A stretch of 50,887 bases of DNA from positions 1-50,887 of the forward strand of contig VMCJ01000062.1 in the NCBI GenBank assembly GCA_008081395.1. The letters run 5' to 3'. Below are positions 30,416 through 40,607 of the stretch, one piece after another (the stretch's first letter is position 1; every line of letters starts with the position of its first letter). A program made the position numbers and the translations under genes. The notes beneath the pieces are model-generated. The model saw only the letters and a list, made by a program, of their open reading frames with translations, made no database searches and was not told the DNA's origin. Source of the stretch: Rhodospirillales bacterium (GTDB taxonomy: Bacteria; Pseudomonadota; Alphaproteobacteria; Bin95).

Positions 30416-31150
30416 TTATTCCCGGTTGCCTAACAAAGCAAGCAAGAACTGGAACATATTTACGAAATCAAGGTAAAGAGCCACAGCACCCATTATGGCC
30501 ATTTTGCCGGCCGTTTCATAGCCATGACCTTCGTGATATTGCTCTTTAATGCGTTGAGTGTCCCAAGCCGTCAAACCTGTGAAGATAAGAACTCCCAAAA
30601 TAGAGATAGCAAATTGCATAGCGGAGCTTTGAGTAAAGATATTCACGATCATGGCAATCAAAAGACCAATGAGGCCCATGAACAAAAATGAACCCATTTT
30701 CGCAAGATCACGCTTAGTCGTGTAACCATACAAACTGGTGGCGGCAAACATTCCTGCCGTGATGAAGAAAACTTTAGCTATCGATCCACCCGTATAAACT
30801 AGGAAGATTGAGGCCATAGATACGCCCATTGCCGCTGCAAATGCCCAAAAAACCATTTGAAGCGTTGAAAAGGACATTTTTTGAACACCAAAACTTAGCA
30901 CCAAAATAAATGCTAAAGGCGCCAACATTGCTATCCATTTCAGTGGAGTAAAGAAGATTAACTCAACGGCTGCTTGGCTATTAGCGATACCAAAGGCCAC
31001 AAGGCCCGTTAAAATTAAGCCTGCGCACATGTAATTGTAGACACGCAGCATGTGGGCGCGAAGACCAGCATCATAGGCATCAGTGGCTACTGAACTGCCA
31101 GCTCGCATGTAGTCACGGTCTTGAAGAGCCATAATTATTTCCCTGTTCAA
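30416..31150 (-). CDS. Bax inhibitor-1/YccA family membrane protein
   Basis: LRAHMLRVYNYMCAGLILTGLVA, GLTAWDTQRIKEQY, GAVALYLDFVNMFQFLLALLGNR. Confidence 0.95.
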   Translation of the reverse strand: MNREIIMALQDRDYMRAGSSVATDAYDAGLRAHMLRVYNYMCAGLILTGLVAFGIANSQAAVELIFFTPLKWIAMLAPLAFILVLSFGVQKMSFSTLQMVFWAFAAAMGVSMASIFLVYTGGSIAKVFFITAGMFAATSLYGYTTKRDLAKMGSFLFMGLIGLLIAMIVNIFTQSSAMQFAISILGVLIFTGLTAWDTQRIKEQYHEGHGYETAGKMAIMGAVALYLDFVNMFQFLLALLGNRE

Positions 31151-31380
31151 GTTGTTTTTTAGGTGGGGATTTTTGCCGCTGTATCCGACCTAGTTTTTTT
31201 TGCCCCTCTCTAATATCGGGATATCAGAGGCCAAGATCAAGGATTTGTTGAATAAATTACACGCAGGCCTTGTGTTTTATCAAATATTTGAGCGTATTTT
31301 TTTAGTAGCAAAAAGGAATTAATTACGTATCCAGCTACAAAGATATTACTGCCGGCGCTTTAAGCCACCAAATCTGAAAC

Positions 31381-32868
31381 CTATCGTTTATTGGATTTAA
31401 AAAATAAAACAATTGGAGCGGCAATCGCAGGCGCAATTGTCATAAGATGAAAAGCATTTATATAGCCTGCCATTACAGCTTGCCTCCGAACCTCCTCTTG
31501 GGCCACCACAGCAAAGCTTCTGCTGCTAACGTCCCCAAATCGCTGCACCCAAGGTTCAAGAAGCTCCGCATTAAAAACCGAGACATAACCGATCAGGTTT
31601 GAATAAGCCTCTGCAGCAGAATTCAAAAATACGACAAATGTAATAGCAATAAAGAGGCTGCTACCCATCATTCGAAGCAGACTAAAAATAGCATTGCCTT
31701 GGGTTAATAAGCGCGTTTCCAAGGTTGAGAAAGCCAGGGCAGCCATTGGCGTGTAAGCTAAACCAAAGCCAAATCCATGAAGGAGATTAGTCCACATAAC
31801 CTCATTTTCTGTCATATTCATATCAAGCTGACCCATCCATGCACCTGCTGCTGCTTGGATAAGTAAACCTGCTGCCAACGTAGCTTTGGCATTAATGCGT
31901 GTAAGTTGGGCCACAACAAAAAAGCTAATAAAGTTTCCAACCCCGCGCATCGCTATCAGAACCCCGATAATGGATTCCGGGTACCCTCGCAGGTCCTGCA
32001 ACAATGGAGGGAATAACGCCATTGGCGTGAATTGCATCATCCCCATAACGAGGGCGAAAAATATTCCGAGCACAAAATTACGATCTTTAAAAACTGCGCC
32101 CTCAAACAAAGGTGTTGGTGAGAGGCGAGAATGAATAACGAAAAAATAAATACACGCCGCGGCTACGCAGGACTGAATAACTATCTCAGTGGAGTCGAAC
32201 CAGTCTTCTCTCTGCCCTCTGTCAAACACCAGCTGCAGACATCCAACTGCTATAGCAATCAGCCAAAAACCAATAAAATCAAATCGCCGCGCAGCTCCTT
32301 TCTCCTCATTGCCAAGTGAAAGTATTACAGGCAAACACGCGAGGGCGCCGAGCGGTAGGATCATATAGAACGACCACCGCCACCCTAATAAGTCAGCAAC
32401 CACTCCTCCAAAGGTTGGCCCTAATATCGGCCCCATCACTCCTCCAACACCCCACATCATCAATGCCATGGGATGCTGTGCACGCTCAAAGCGAGCAAGG
32501 ATAATTGACTGACCAAGTGGGAATATGGGGGCGCCAAGAGCGCCTTGAATGACCCGAAAAACAAGAAGTGTTTCAAGACTTTCAGCCAAGCCACAAGCGA
32601 CTGAAGCAAGCGTGAAACCTATCACCGAACCTAGCATAAGGCGCCGCCAACCTAGCTTACCTGCGAGCCAGCCGGTAAGGGGGGTTGCTGCAGCAGTTGC
32701 CACAAGATTGAGCGTTAGCACCCAAGCAATTTGATCTTGAGTTGCAGAGAGGGCACCTTTCATTTGAGGCAGAATCACTGTGACACTAGTCACCGTAGCG
32801 CCAAACAGGACAGTGCATGCTTGGACTGTTGCCAGCGTTAGCCACTGCTTGCCCGTGAAGCCCATCAT
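31381..32868 (-). CDS. MFS transporter, DHA2 (EmrB/QacA-like) family
   Basis: ATVTSVTVILPQMKGAL, LTGWLAGKLGWRRLMLGSVIGF, GPILGPTFGGVVADLLGWRWSFYM. Confidence 0.92.
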   Translation of the reverse strand: MMGFTGKQWLTLATVQACTVLFGATVTSVTVILPQMKGALSATQDQIAWVLTLNLVATAAATPLTGWLAGKLGWRRLMLGSVIGFTLASVACGLAESLETLLVFRVIQGALGAPIFPLGQSIILARFERAQHPMALMMWGVGGVMGPILGPTFGGVVADLLGWRWSFYMILPLGALACLPVILSLGNEEKGAARRFDFIGFWLIAIAVGCLQLVFDRGQREDWFDSTEIVIQSCVAAACIYFFVIHSRLSPTPLFEGAVFKDRNFVLGIFFALVMGMMQFTPMALFPPLLQDLRGYPESIIGVLIAMRGVGNFISFFVVAQLTRINAKATLAAGLLIQAAAGAWMGQLDMNMTENEVMWTNLLHGFGFGLAYTPMAALAFSTLETRLLTQGNAIFSLLRMMGSSLFIAITFVVFLNSAAEAYSNLIGYVSVFNAELLEPWVQRFGDVSSRSFAVVAQEEVRRQAVMAGYINAFHLMTIAPAIAAPIVLFFKSNKR

Positions 32869-33189
32869 GCCAGTTTGGTAGCTCCTAATTTTAAGATGTC
32901 ATAAGCCAAAACGTGTGTTGCAAATCTACGCGGCTTGATTTTCTAAATCAGCTTAAAAGCGACTAGAGTTAAAATGCACTCTTTTCATGTAAGGCAATAA
33001 CTAAAAAATTTTCTCAAACCTTTTTTATTTACAGCTTCTTTTTCAAACCCGCCGGCTTCTGCTTGTTGGAGTCATTCAACATAGCCGATAGCACTTGTGC
33101 TTTTACTAGCGGATAATTGGTCGGATTGCCTCCATAACAATCACAGTGCAGGCTTCCTATAGCGAATATAAATTTAAAGCGAGAAGACT

Positions 33190-34023
33190 ATGGGAGAACT
33201 TGACGGCAGAGTTGCAGTAATCACTGGTGGCGCCAGCGGAATAGGTGAAGCAACAGTAAAACTTTTCGTGGAAGAGGGTGCCCGCGTTATAATAGCTGAT
33301 ATGCAGCGTGAACGGGGAGAAGCGCTTGCTTCGTCTCTAGGCGACCAAGCAGTTTTTACACACTGCGAAGTAAGGCAAGAAAATCACATTAAAACGGCCG
33401 TTGGTCTTGCAGTCGAACGATGGGGAAGACTCGATTGTATGTTCAATAATGCAGGCTTCGGAGGCGCTTTAGGCCCACTTGAAGATATACCCGTTGAAGA
33501 ATTCGATATGACTTTTGATGTTCTGGTGAAGGGTGTTTTTCTAGGCATCAAACACGCTACTCCCATCATGCGCAGCCAAGGCTCTGGCTCTATAATTAAC
33601 ACTGGGTCAATTGCAGGGGTGACAGTCGGGCGAGGGCCATTGGTATATTCTGCCGCTAAAGCAGCGGTTATTCACATGACTAAAACTGCGGCCATGCCGC
33701 TTGGTGAAAATTCAATACGCTGCAACTGCATTTGCCCAGGTGCAATTGCTACCCCGTTGTCCGCAAATACTGTTGGAAGACCCGACAGTCTTATAGACGA
33801 CAAAATTGATGATTACCGTCATCAGCAACCAATCCCCCGGCCTGGTGTTCCTAAAGACATTGCTGATCTTGCCTTGTTCTTAGCGAGTGACCGCTCAACC
33901 TTTATCACGGGGCAAGCAATCGTTGTGGACGGTGCAGGGGCTAGCGGTGTTTTCTGGGCAGATCAAAAACTGGCCTACAAAACCCACCGACCACTCAGAG
34001 TATATAACCCAGACTTAGATTGA
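33190..34023 (+). CDS. SDR family oxidoreductase
   Basis: TGGASGIGEATV, NNAGFGG, YSAAKAAVIHMTK, VDGAGASGVF. Confidence 0.92.
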   Translation: MGELDGRVAVITGGASGIGEATVKLFVEEGARVIIADMQRERGEALASSLGDQAVFTHCEVRQENHIKTAVGLAVERWGRLDCMFNNAGFGGALGPLEDIPVEEFDMTFDVLVKGVFLGIKHATPIMRSQGSGSIINTGSIAGVTVGRGPLVYSAAKAAVIHMTKTAAMPLGENSIRCNCICPGAIATPLSANTVGRPDSLIDDKIDDYRHQQPIPRPGVPKDIADLALFLASDRSTFITGQAIVVDGAGASGVFWADQKLAYKTHRPLRVYNPDLD

Positions 34024-35010
34024 AGGTGTGAGAGCTTCTGGATTTATAACGTTTATCGGTTTTCCAGCTTCAAACGCGTTCACTTGATCAAAAATATCAC
34101 TGAATTGAAGCTCAAACTCATCTTCGGTTACATATCCTATATGAGGCGTACATACGACATTAGGATGATTTGCTAATGGGTCATTCTCGTCATGAAGGGG
34201 CTCATTCTCAAATACGTCTATAGCGGCAGAGCCAGGACGCCCTGCGTTGAGTGCTGCTAATAATTGATTAGGCTCCACCAGCTCAGCTCTAGACGTATTC
34301 ACAAATAAGCTGTCTGGCCTCATCCAAGCCAGATCTTGTGCTGTGATTAGCCCTTGTGTGGCTGAATTTAACCGCACATGGATGCTAATTATGTCTGGCT
34401 CAGAAAAGAATGCTTTTCGGCTTTCCGCAACCCTCACTCCATCTGCTTTGGCTCGCAATCGGCCTGCTTCAGATCCCCACCAAATCACCTGAAGTCCAAA
34501 AGCTTTTGCATATTCAGCAACTAACTTTGCAATGCGGCCATATCCGAAAAGACCGAGGGTTCGCCCTCTAACCGACTTCCCAACACCCATTTGCCATTTG
34601 CCCGCTTTTAGAGAAGCCTGCTGCTCTGGAATTTGTCGCATTGCTGCCAAAATAAGAGCCCATGTCAGCTCGGCCGTGGCAAAGGATGGAGTATCGGCAT
34701 GCTGACTTGAACAGAGAAGCACGCCTCTTTCAGTCAGTGCATTTAGGTCAATATGTGGCCAGACACTGCGCTGACTCACGAGTTTTAGGTTAGGTAATCG
34801 ATCGATTAATGCCTTTCGAATTGCCGTCCTCTCACGAAATAAACATAAAGCCTCTGCATCTGCTAGCCGTTTAGCAAGAGTATCAACGTCATCTGTGTGA
34901 TCATTCCAAATTGTTGTCTGATGGCCCTCCATCTTCTTGTAACAATCCAGCTGACGAAGGGTATCAAACCAGTCATCTAAAATGTGGACACGCAATTCTT
35001 CAATTCCCAA
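34015..35010 (-). CDS. D-isomer specific 2-hydroxyacid dehydrogenase
   Basis: GRTLGLFGYGRIAKLVAEYAKAFGLQVIWWG, FVNTSRAELVEPNQLLAAL, NVVCTPHIGYVTEDE. The start lies between about 34995 and 35073; 35010 (TTG) is only one candidate. Confidence 0.88.
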   Translation of the reverse strand: MGIEELRVHILDDWFDTLRQLDCYKKMEGHQTTIWNDHTDDVDTLAKRLADAEALCLFRERTAIRKALIDRLPNLKLVSQRSVWPHIDLNALTERGVLLCSSQHADTPSFATAELTWALILAAMRQIPEQQASLKAGKWQMGVGKSVRGRTLGLFGYGRIAKLVAEYAKAFGLQVIWWGSEAGRLRAKADGVRVAESRKAFFSEPDIISIHVRLNSATQGLITAQDLAWMRPDSLFVNTSRAELVEPNQLLAALNAGRPGSAAIDVFENEPLHDENDPLANHPNVVCTPHIGYVTEDEFELQFSDIFDQVNAFEAGKPINVINPEALTPSI

Positions 35011-35881
35011 GTGCTTTAATTGCGGCAGCTTTAGCAAGAATGCGCCGAGCCTGCACTGCGTGCAGATTTTCAATTAATTTCCCGTTAAGCGTCGCGACCC
35101 CTTGGCCTGTTGCTATTGCTGTCTCATAGGCTTCAACGACTTTTTCTGCGTTCTCTATTGCCTTTGGGTCAGGACCAAACCAAGCATTCGCCGGCGCAAC
35201 TTGTTTAGGATGAATTAATGTCTTCCCATCAAAACCCATATCAACAGCCTGCCGGCAATGGACCTCAAATTCTTCATCATCCGCTAGATTTAAATGAACG
35301 CCATCAAGGACGCTCCTACCGTGTGCGCGAGCCGCTAAAAGAACTAAACCAAAACTAGTGAAGAATGGAATTCGTTCCGGCGTATGGTTTGCTGTGAGGT
35401 CAACGGCCAGGTCAGAAGTACCCATTACTAAGACTGTAAGCTTTGAGTTTGCGGCTATTTCTTCGACACGAAGAACGCCTTTTGGCGTCTCTATCATAGC
35501 CCATAGCCATAAATTTTCTGGCGCGCCTGAATCTGCTAGAATTTGGGCCGCCTCTTCCAGCATTTTGGTGGACTCCACCTTTGGAATGACAACTGCATGA
35601 GCTCCTGATCGGGCTATAGCCTGGAGGTCTTCTTTACCCCATGGGGTGTCTAGTCCATTTGCCCTTATAGCAATCTCCCGCCTTCCATATTCACCCGAGA
35701 GCGCTGCTTGCACAGCCATTCCTCGTGCATCAGCCTTAGCGTCTGGAGCAACAGCATCCTCTAAGTCGAAAATAAGTGCATCAGCCGGCAAGCTTTTTGC
35801 TTTTTCGAGAGCTGAGGCGCGAGATGCAGGCATGTAGAGGACGCTGCGTCGCGGGCGTAAGACTTCCTCTTCTTGAGACAT
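35000..35881 (-). CDS. HpcH/HpaI aldolase/citrate lyase family CoA ester lyase
   Basis: RRSVLYMPASRASALEKAKSLPADALIFDLEDAVAPDAK, MIETPKGVLRVEEIA, GFDGKTLIHPKQVAPAN. Confidence 0.93.
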   Translation of the reverse strand: MSQEEEVLRPRRSVLYMPASRASALEKAKSLPADALIFDLEDAVAPDAKADARGMAVQAALSGEYGRREIAIRANGLDTPWGKEDLQAIARSGAHAVVIPKVESTKMLEEAAQILADSGAPENLWLWAMIETPKGVLRVEEIAANSKLTVLVMGTSDLAVDLTANHTPERIPFFTSFGLVLLAARAHGRSVLDGVHLNLADDEEFEVHCRQAVDMGFDGKTLIHPKQVAPANAWFGPDPKAIENAEKVVEAYETAIATGQGVATLNGKLIENLHAVQARRILAKAAAIKALGN

Positions 35882-35952
35882 GTAAGAGCTCCTGCGCTAT
35901 AATTTTGATAAACTGTTGATAGCGCTAGGGCGGGAATGAAGAAAGGCGGTTG

Positions 35953-36810
35953 ATGGAAATAGATATGTGTCAGCCTGTCTTAACTCTGCAATCCAGCGTC
36001 GCTTATGGCCATGTTGGAAATTCAACTGCAGCTTTTGCTTTGCAGAGACTGGGTCGTGAAGTGATCCGGATTGATACTGTGCGTTTTTCAAATCATCCAG
36101 CCCACGGCGGGTTTACTGGAGACAGTACAAGTTCAGCCGAAATCAACTCGCTGATCTCAGGCCTGTCTAGCGGTGGCTTCCTTTTAAATGTCTCTGCAGT
36201 CCTGTCTGGATATTTGGGTACATCTGCCAATGCCCAGTCAGTCAAAAAGGCCGTTGTAACAACCAGAGCAGCAAACCCTGCCGTGATATTTTGCCTTGAT
36301 CCAGTGATAGGGGATCACCCTAAAGGCCGTTTTGTCGCCGAAGATGTGCCTAATGCCATAGCTTTAGAGCTGCTACCAATTGCTGATATAGCCACACCAA
36401 ATGCTTTTGAGTTGGAAATTCTTTCTGGGTTAAAAGTTCAAACCACTGCTCAGGCAATCCAAGCGGCAAGGGTTCTTTTAAATCAACACGGCTTGAGAGT
36501 GGTAGTGACAACTGGGCTCCATGTCGGCAATTCTATAATAACGATTGCAGTCACCCGGACCCAAGCCTGGGAGGTTTGTACCCCACGAATAGATGCACCA
36601 GCATTCGGAGCAGGAGATTTATTCTGTGCAATCTTCTTGGCTCGGTATCTGGAAAAAGCTATGCCCGATAGAGCTCTGTCACTCGCAGCCTCAAGCGTAT
36701 TTGCTGTATTTGCAGAAACTGCTCGGTCCGGAAAACCAGAGCTAGCATTAATCAAAGCCCAGGATGCTCTTTTAAATCCACCAGAAATTTTTCCTGCGGA
36801 GATTAGATAG
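35953..36810 (+). CDS. pdxY: Pyridoxal kinase (PfkB/ribokinase-like)
   Basis: LTLQSSVAYGHVGNSTAAFALQRLGREVIRIDTVRFSNHPAHGGFTG, FCLDPVIGD, GAGDLFCAIFLA. Confidence 0.9.
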   Translation: MEIDMCQPVLTLQSSVAYGHVGNSTAAFALQRLGREVIRIDTVRFSNHPAHGGFTGDSTSSAEINSLISGLSSGGFLLNVSAVLSGYLGTSANAQSVKKAVVTTRAANPAVIFCLDPVIGDHPKGRFVAEDVPNAIALELLPIADIATPNAFELEILSGLKVQTTAQAIQAARVLLNQHGLRVVVTTGLHVGNSIITIAVTRTQAWEVCTPRIDAPAFGAGDLFCAIFLARYLEKAMPDRALSLAASSVFAVFAETARSGKPELALIKAQDALLNPPEIFPAEIR

Positions 36811-36813
36811 TCT

Positions 36814-38568
36814 ATGGCAGGTGAGACTACGGATTTTGTTTGGCTACATGACGCAGTCGTTTACCTTGGAGCAGCTGTCGTAACAGCACCGATTTGTGCC
36901 CGCATCGGTGCAAGTCCAATTCTGGGTTATCTTCTAGCTGGTGTTGCCCTTGGACCTTTCGCATTCCGAGTAATTAAAGATGTAGAAGGAGCTGCCAACC
37001 TAGCAGAGCTCGGTGTTGTGTTGCTGATGTTCACCATTGGCTTAGAACTCTCTTTTCAGCGATTACGCGTAATGGCCAAACATATATTTGGCTTTGGCCT
37101 AGCCCAGGTCCTACTGACGAGTGCAGGAATTTGCGCAATTGCTAGAGCCATTGGCCTCTCTTGGGAGGCCTCGCTTTTGGTGGGTGGTGCGCTCTCTCTA
37201 TCGTCAACCGCTCTTGTACTGCGGCTTTTAGCTGAACGAGGCGAGCTTCAAACTAAGCATGGTAGACTGGTATTTTCAGCCCTGTTGTTCCAGGACTTGG
37301 CAGTCGCGCCAATGTTGGCAGCCGCACCATTGTTGGCCTTGAATAATACACCAAAATTGCTTGAGGTTGGGGACCTTTTACAAGCGTTTGCAACTGCCAT
37401 TGTTGCAGTTGGTGGCTTCATACTTATTGGGCGGTTTGCATTACGCCCCTTCCTTCGCGTCATCGCAGCTATGAATAATCGGGAGGTTTTTGCTGCAGCC
37501 AGCTTGCTAATTGTTCTAGCGACTTCGTGGATAGGAGCCATTACAGGCTTATCAATGGCTTTAGGTGCCTTTCTTGCAGGAATGCTGCTTGCTGGAAGTG
37601 GCTTTCGACATCAAGTCGAGATGGAAATTGTGCCCTTTCGTGGTCTTCTTCTTGGTTTGTTTTTCATGTCCATTGGAGCGCTAATTGATATTCAAGCTTT
37701 AGCCCATCTGTGGCGTGAAGCTCTTCTGGCTACTCTTGCATTAATCGTTTTTAAGAGTTTGGTAATCACAAGTTTGGCTCGCCTCATTGGCTTCTCATTG
37801 CCTACGGCCATTCATTGCGGTCTTCTGCTGGCTCAAGGTGGCGAGTTTGCTTTTGCTCTTGCATCCATTGCATTTGGCAGTGGCGTTTTAGATGGGGTTG
37901 AAGCCCAGATTTTTTTACTGGCAACTGCAATATCCCTGGGCTTAACTCCGGTACTCGCATGGCTTGGAGGCTTTCTAGACAAGAAATTGGAAGGACGCGG
38001 TCTGCCAGGGTTAACAGAATTTGAGTCCAGGCTTATGAAGCTTGGGGGAGAGATGGTTATCATAGGGTTTGGTCGCGCAGGACAGACCTTAGGAAGAGTA
38101 CTTGAGGCAGCTCAGGAAAATTTTGTTGCAATTGATAATTCACCATCACGAGTATTAGCCGCTAACGCTAATGGACAGTCTGTTTTTTTTGCCGATGTAA
38201 GAAGCGCTCGAGTACTGCGAACAATAGCGAAGGCTCGTCCACGATTGGTCATCATTGCGATTGGTGATGCTGACAGCGGGATCGAGTTAATTAATTGGCT
38301 GCGAAAGAAGGCACCTGACATAAAGGTATATGCGCGCGCAGCTGACCAAACTGCTCAGGAGAATCTTATTTCTGCAGGTGCTGAATTTGTTGTTCGTGAA
38401 GTTGCAGAGTCTAGCTTACACATGGGTGGTGAAATTTTGCGTGCTCTGGGACGAAGCAAAGATGATGTGGCATCCACTATCGATACTTTCCGTCAGGATG
38501 AATATCAGGCCTTAAGTTCATTTATTGATCCGAAAGGTGAGAGATACGGGAATAATTTGACACATTAG
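36814..38568 (+). CDS. CPA2 monovalent cation:proton antiporter with TrkA-N domain (KefB/C-like)
   Basis: Multiple TM, ASPILGYLLAGVALGP, SLSSTALVLRLL, Rossmann MVIIGFGRAGQTLGRVLEAA. Confidence 0.92.
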   Translation: MAGETTDFVWLHDAVVYLGAAVVTAPICARIGASPILGYLLAGVALGPFAFRVIKDVEGAANLAELGVVLLMFTIGLELSFQRLRVMAKHIFGFGLAQVLLTSAGICAIARAIGLSWEASLLVGGALSLSSTALVLRLLAERGELQTKHGRLVFSALLFQDLAVAPMLAAAPLLALNNTPKLLEVGDLLQAFATAIVAVGGFILIGRFALRPFLRVIAAMNNREVFAAASLLIVLATSWIGAITGLSMALGAFLAGMLLAGSGFRHQVEMEIVPFRGLLLGLFFMSIGALIDIQALAHLWREALLATLALIVFKSLVITSLARLIGFSLPTAIHCGLLLAQGGEFAFALASIAFGSGVLDGVEAQIFLLATAISLGLTPVLAWLGGFLDKKLEGRGLPGLTEFESRLMKLGGEMVIIGFGRAGQTLGRVLEAAQENFVAIDNSPSRVLAANANGQSVFFADVRSARVLRTIAKARPRLVIIAIGDADSGIELINWLRKKAPDIKVYARAADQTAQENLISAGAEFVVREVAESSLHMGGEILRALGRSKDDVASTIDTFRQDEYQALSSFIDPKGERYGNNLTH

Positions 38569-38619
38569 GAGACAATAATTCAGGGTGCTATCGTTGGCCA
38601 AATGTTGGAGTAGGCGTCA

Positions 38620-39816
38620 ATGGATATGACATTCACAGCTGAAGAATTTCAGTTTCAACAAAAAGTTGCCGATTGGACTAAAGAGAATTTACCGGCTGAC
38701 ATAAAAGAAAAAGTAGATCGTGGATTGGAGCTACATCGAGACGATTTTGAACGATGGATGCGCATCCTTTCTCGTCAGGGCTGGATTGCCACTAATTGGG
38801 ATTCAAAGGATGGTGGCCCAGGATGGAGCGTTGCAGAAAAATTTTTAGCTGATGAAGCTATTTTTACCGAGGGAGCCCCTCGCGTGGTGCACTTTGGCAC
38901 CAGGATGGTTGGCCCAGTCTTGCTTGCTTTTGGAACGGACGAACAAAAGGCAAAGTACATCCCCAAAATACTCTCCAGCGAAGAAATCTGGTGCCAAGGA
39001 TATTCAGAACCCCAAGCTGGATCTGACTTAGCGCAATTGCAGTGCTCCGCAGTTCTTGATGGAGACCATTATGTGGTCAATGGCACAAAAATTTGGACAT
39101 CATATGCCCATTGTGCAGATCGAATGTTTGCGCTTGTTCGCACGGCAAAATCTGCAAAAAAACAAGAAGGCATCACTTGCCTTTTGATTGATCTAAAAGC
39201 TCCTGGAGTAGAGATTCGGCCTATAATTACGCTCGACGGGAAACATCACTTCAACCAAGAATTTTTAACGAACGTCCGGGTTCCTGTCTCGGACCGAGTT
39301 GGAGCAGAGGGCGAGGGTTGGAAGGTTGCAAAATTTCTCCTCGGCCATGAACGCTCGAATGCATCGTACGTTTCCATTAACAAGCGAAATTTGAAGAAAC
39401 TAAAAGAAATTGCAAGCGATCAACGGGCAGATGGTCAGCGGCTCGCTGATAACCCAGATTTCATGACCAAGATTGCAAACCTAGAGATCGAAATTACCAC
39501 AACAACAACCATGGCGATGCGTCAGCTAGCGTCTGCCGCCGCTGATAAACCTGTAGGCGCTGAAGCATCCATTTTAAAAATTCGAGTTATGGATGCGTTG
39601 AAATCATGCCACGAGCTAATGATGGAAGCGGGTGCTTATTACGCAATGCCCTGGGAGACTAGCCACATACGAGCTGAAAGTAACCTTGATTGGGTCGGGC
39701 CAAGTTATATGTACCGAATGACACCAGATTACTTTGAAAGCCGAGCGATGAGCATTGCTGGAGGTAGCCACGAAATACAAAAGGATATCTTGGCAAAACG
39801 CTCGCTTGGACTTTAA
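38620..39816 (+). CDS. Acyl-CoA dehydrogenase family protein
   Basis: CQGYSEPQAGSDLAQLQCSAVLDGDHYVVNGTKIWTSYAHCAD, SIAGGSHEIQKDILAKRSLGL. Confidence 0.95.
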   Translation: MDMTFTAEEFQFQQKVADWTKENLPADIKEKVDRGLELHRDDFERWMRILSRQGWIATNWDSKDGGPGWSVAEKFLADEAIFTEGAPRVVHFGTRMVGPVLLAFGTDEQKAKYIPKILSSEEIWCQGYSEPQAGSDLAQLQCSAVLDGDHYVVNGTKIWTSYAHCADRMFALVRTAKSAKKQEGITCLLIDLKAPGVEIRPIITLDGKHHFNQEFLTNVRVPVSDRVGAEGEGWKVAKFLLGHERSNASYVSINKRNLKKLKEIASDQRADGQRLADNPDFMTKIANLEIEITTTTTMAMRQLASAAADKPVGAEASILKIRVMDALKSCHELMMEAGAYYAMPWETSHIRAESNLDWVGPSYMYRMTPDYFESRAMSIAGGSHEIQKDILAKRSLGL

Positions 39817-39817
39817 C

Positions 39818-40597
39818 TCAGCCTAAGAAGGTCAAAACTTCTTCAGCTAAAGCTTCAGGCTGATCAAGGTCGACCAAATGTCCTGCATCGGGAATTTCAA
39901 CTATTTCAGTAGGCCCTGAGATCGCTTCTGCAAATTTTTCCGCATAGGCTTTGGGTATTAATCGATCATCTGCCCCCCATACTATCAATGTTGGACAAAT
40001 AATCCGATGAAGGCGCCGAATAATTCGCGTATCACCCATCGGCCAGAGCAAACGAGCGGATGCTTCACGTGCACGAGCCATCTCGATCGGCCACTCTACA
40101 GGGTCCGCATCATTTGGTCGGCGGATAAAATCCGAATAAGCATCACCATTTTTACAAAAAAGGCTTCCAAATTCGTGGCCCTGCTGAGCCCATGGACTAG
40201 CAGTTGGGTGCAACTCGTCGTACATCCCAAAAGGAGCGACAAGCACAAGCTTATCGACTTTGTGTGGCCACATTGCAGCAACCTCTGCTGCGAGTGTTGC
40301 ACCTATTGAAACTCCTACTAAAGGTGGCCCCTCAAGATTTGCACCATTCAGAAGTTCTCGCATGGCTACGATCCAATCAAGTGTCGTATCCAGCTCACGA
40401 TGGCCTTCGGCTCCTGGAAAGCCAGGAATTGATGGAGCTATAACTTTATGATTTACGGCAAGAGCTTCAGCAAAGGCAGGCCACTTAGGCAAGCCCGCAA
40501 GACCTGCTAAATACCCAATGGGCGCGCCAGTACCTTTTTGCCAAACACGACAGGGGTACCCATTCACCGCAACACTCGAGATCTCCAACTCAGACAT
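39818..40597 (-). CDS. Alpha/beta hydrolase
   Basis: LVGVSIGATLAAEVAAMWPHKVDKLVLVAPFG, IVWGADDRLIPKAYAEKF, PDAGHLVDLDQPEALAEEV. Start at MSELEISS (40597). Confidence 0.87.
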   Translation of the reverse strand: MSELEISSVAVNGYPCRVWQKGTGAPIGYLAGLAGLPKWPAFAEALAVNHKVIAPSIPGFPGAEGHRELDTTLDWIVAMRELLNGANLEGPPLVGVSIGATLAAEVAAMWPHKVDKLVLVAPFGMYDELHPTASPWAQQGHEFGSLFCKNGDAYSDFIRRPNDADPVEWPIEMARAREASARLLWPMGDTRIIRRLHRIICPTLIVWGADDRLIPKAYAEKFAEAISGPTEIVEIPDAGHLVDLDQPEALAEEVLTFLG

Positions 40598-40607
40598 AAA
40601 GCTCAAC

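Noticed and set aside
31205-31232. Imperfect hairpin cctctctaatatcgggatatcagagg upstream of the Bax inhibitor-1 family gene
   Set aside because: Short, bulged stem; no T-tract; not enough to call a regulatory RNA element.
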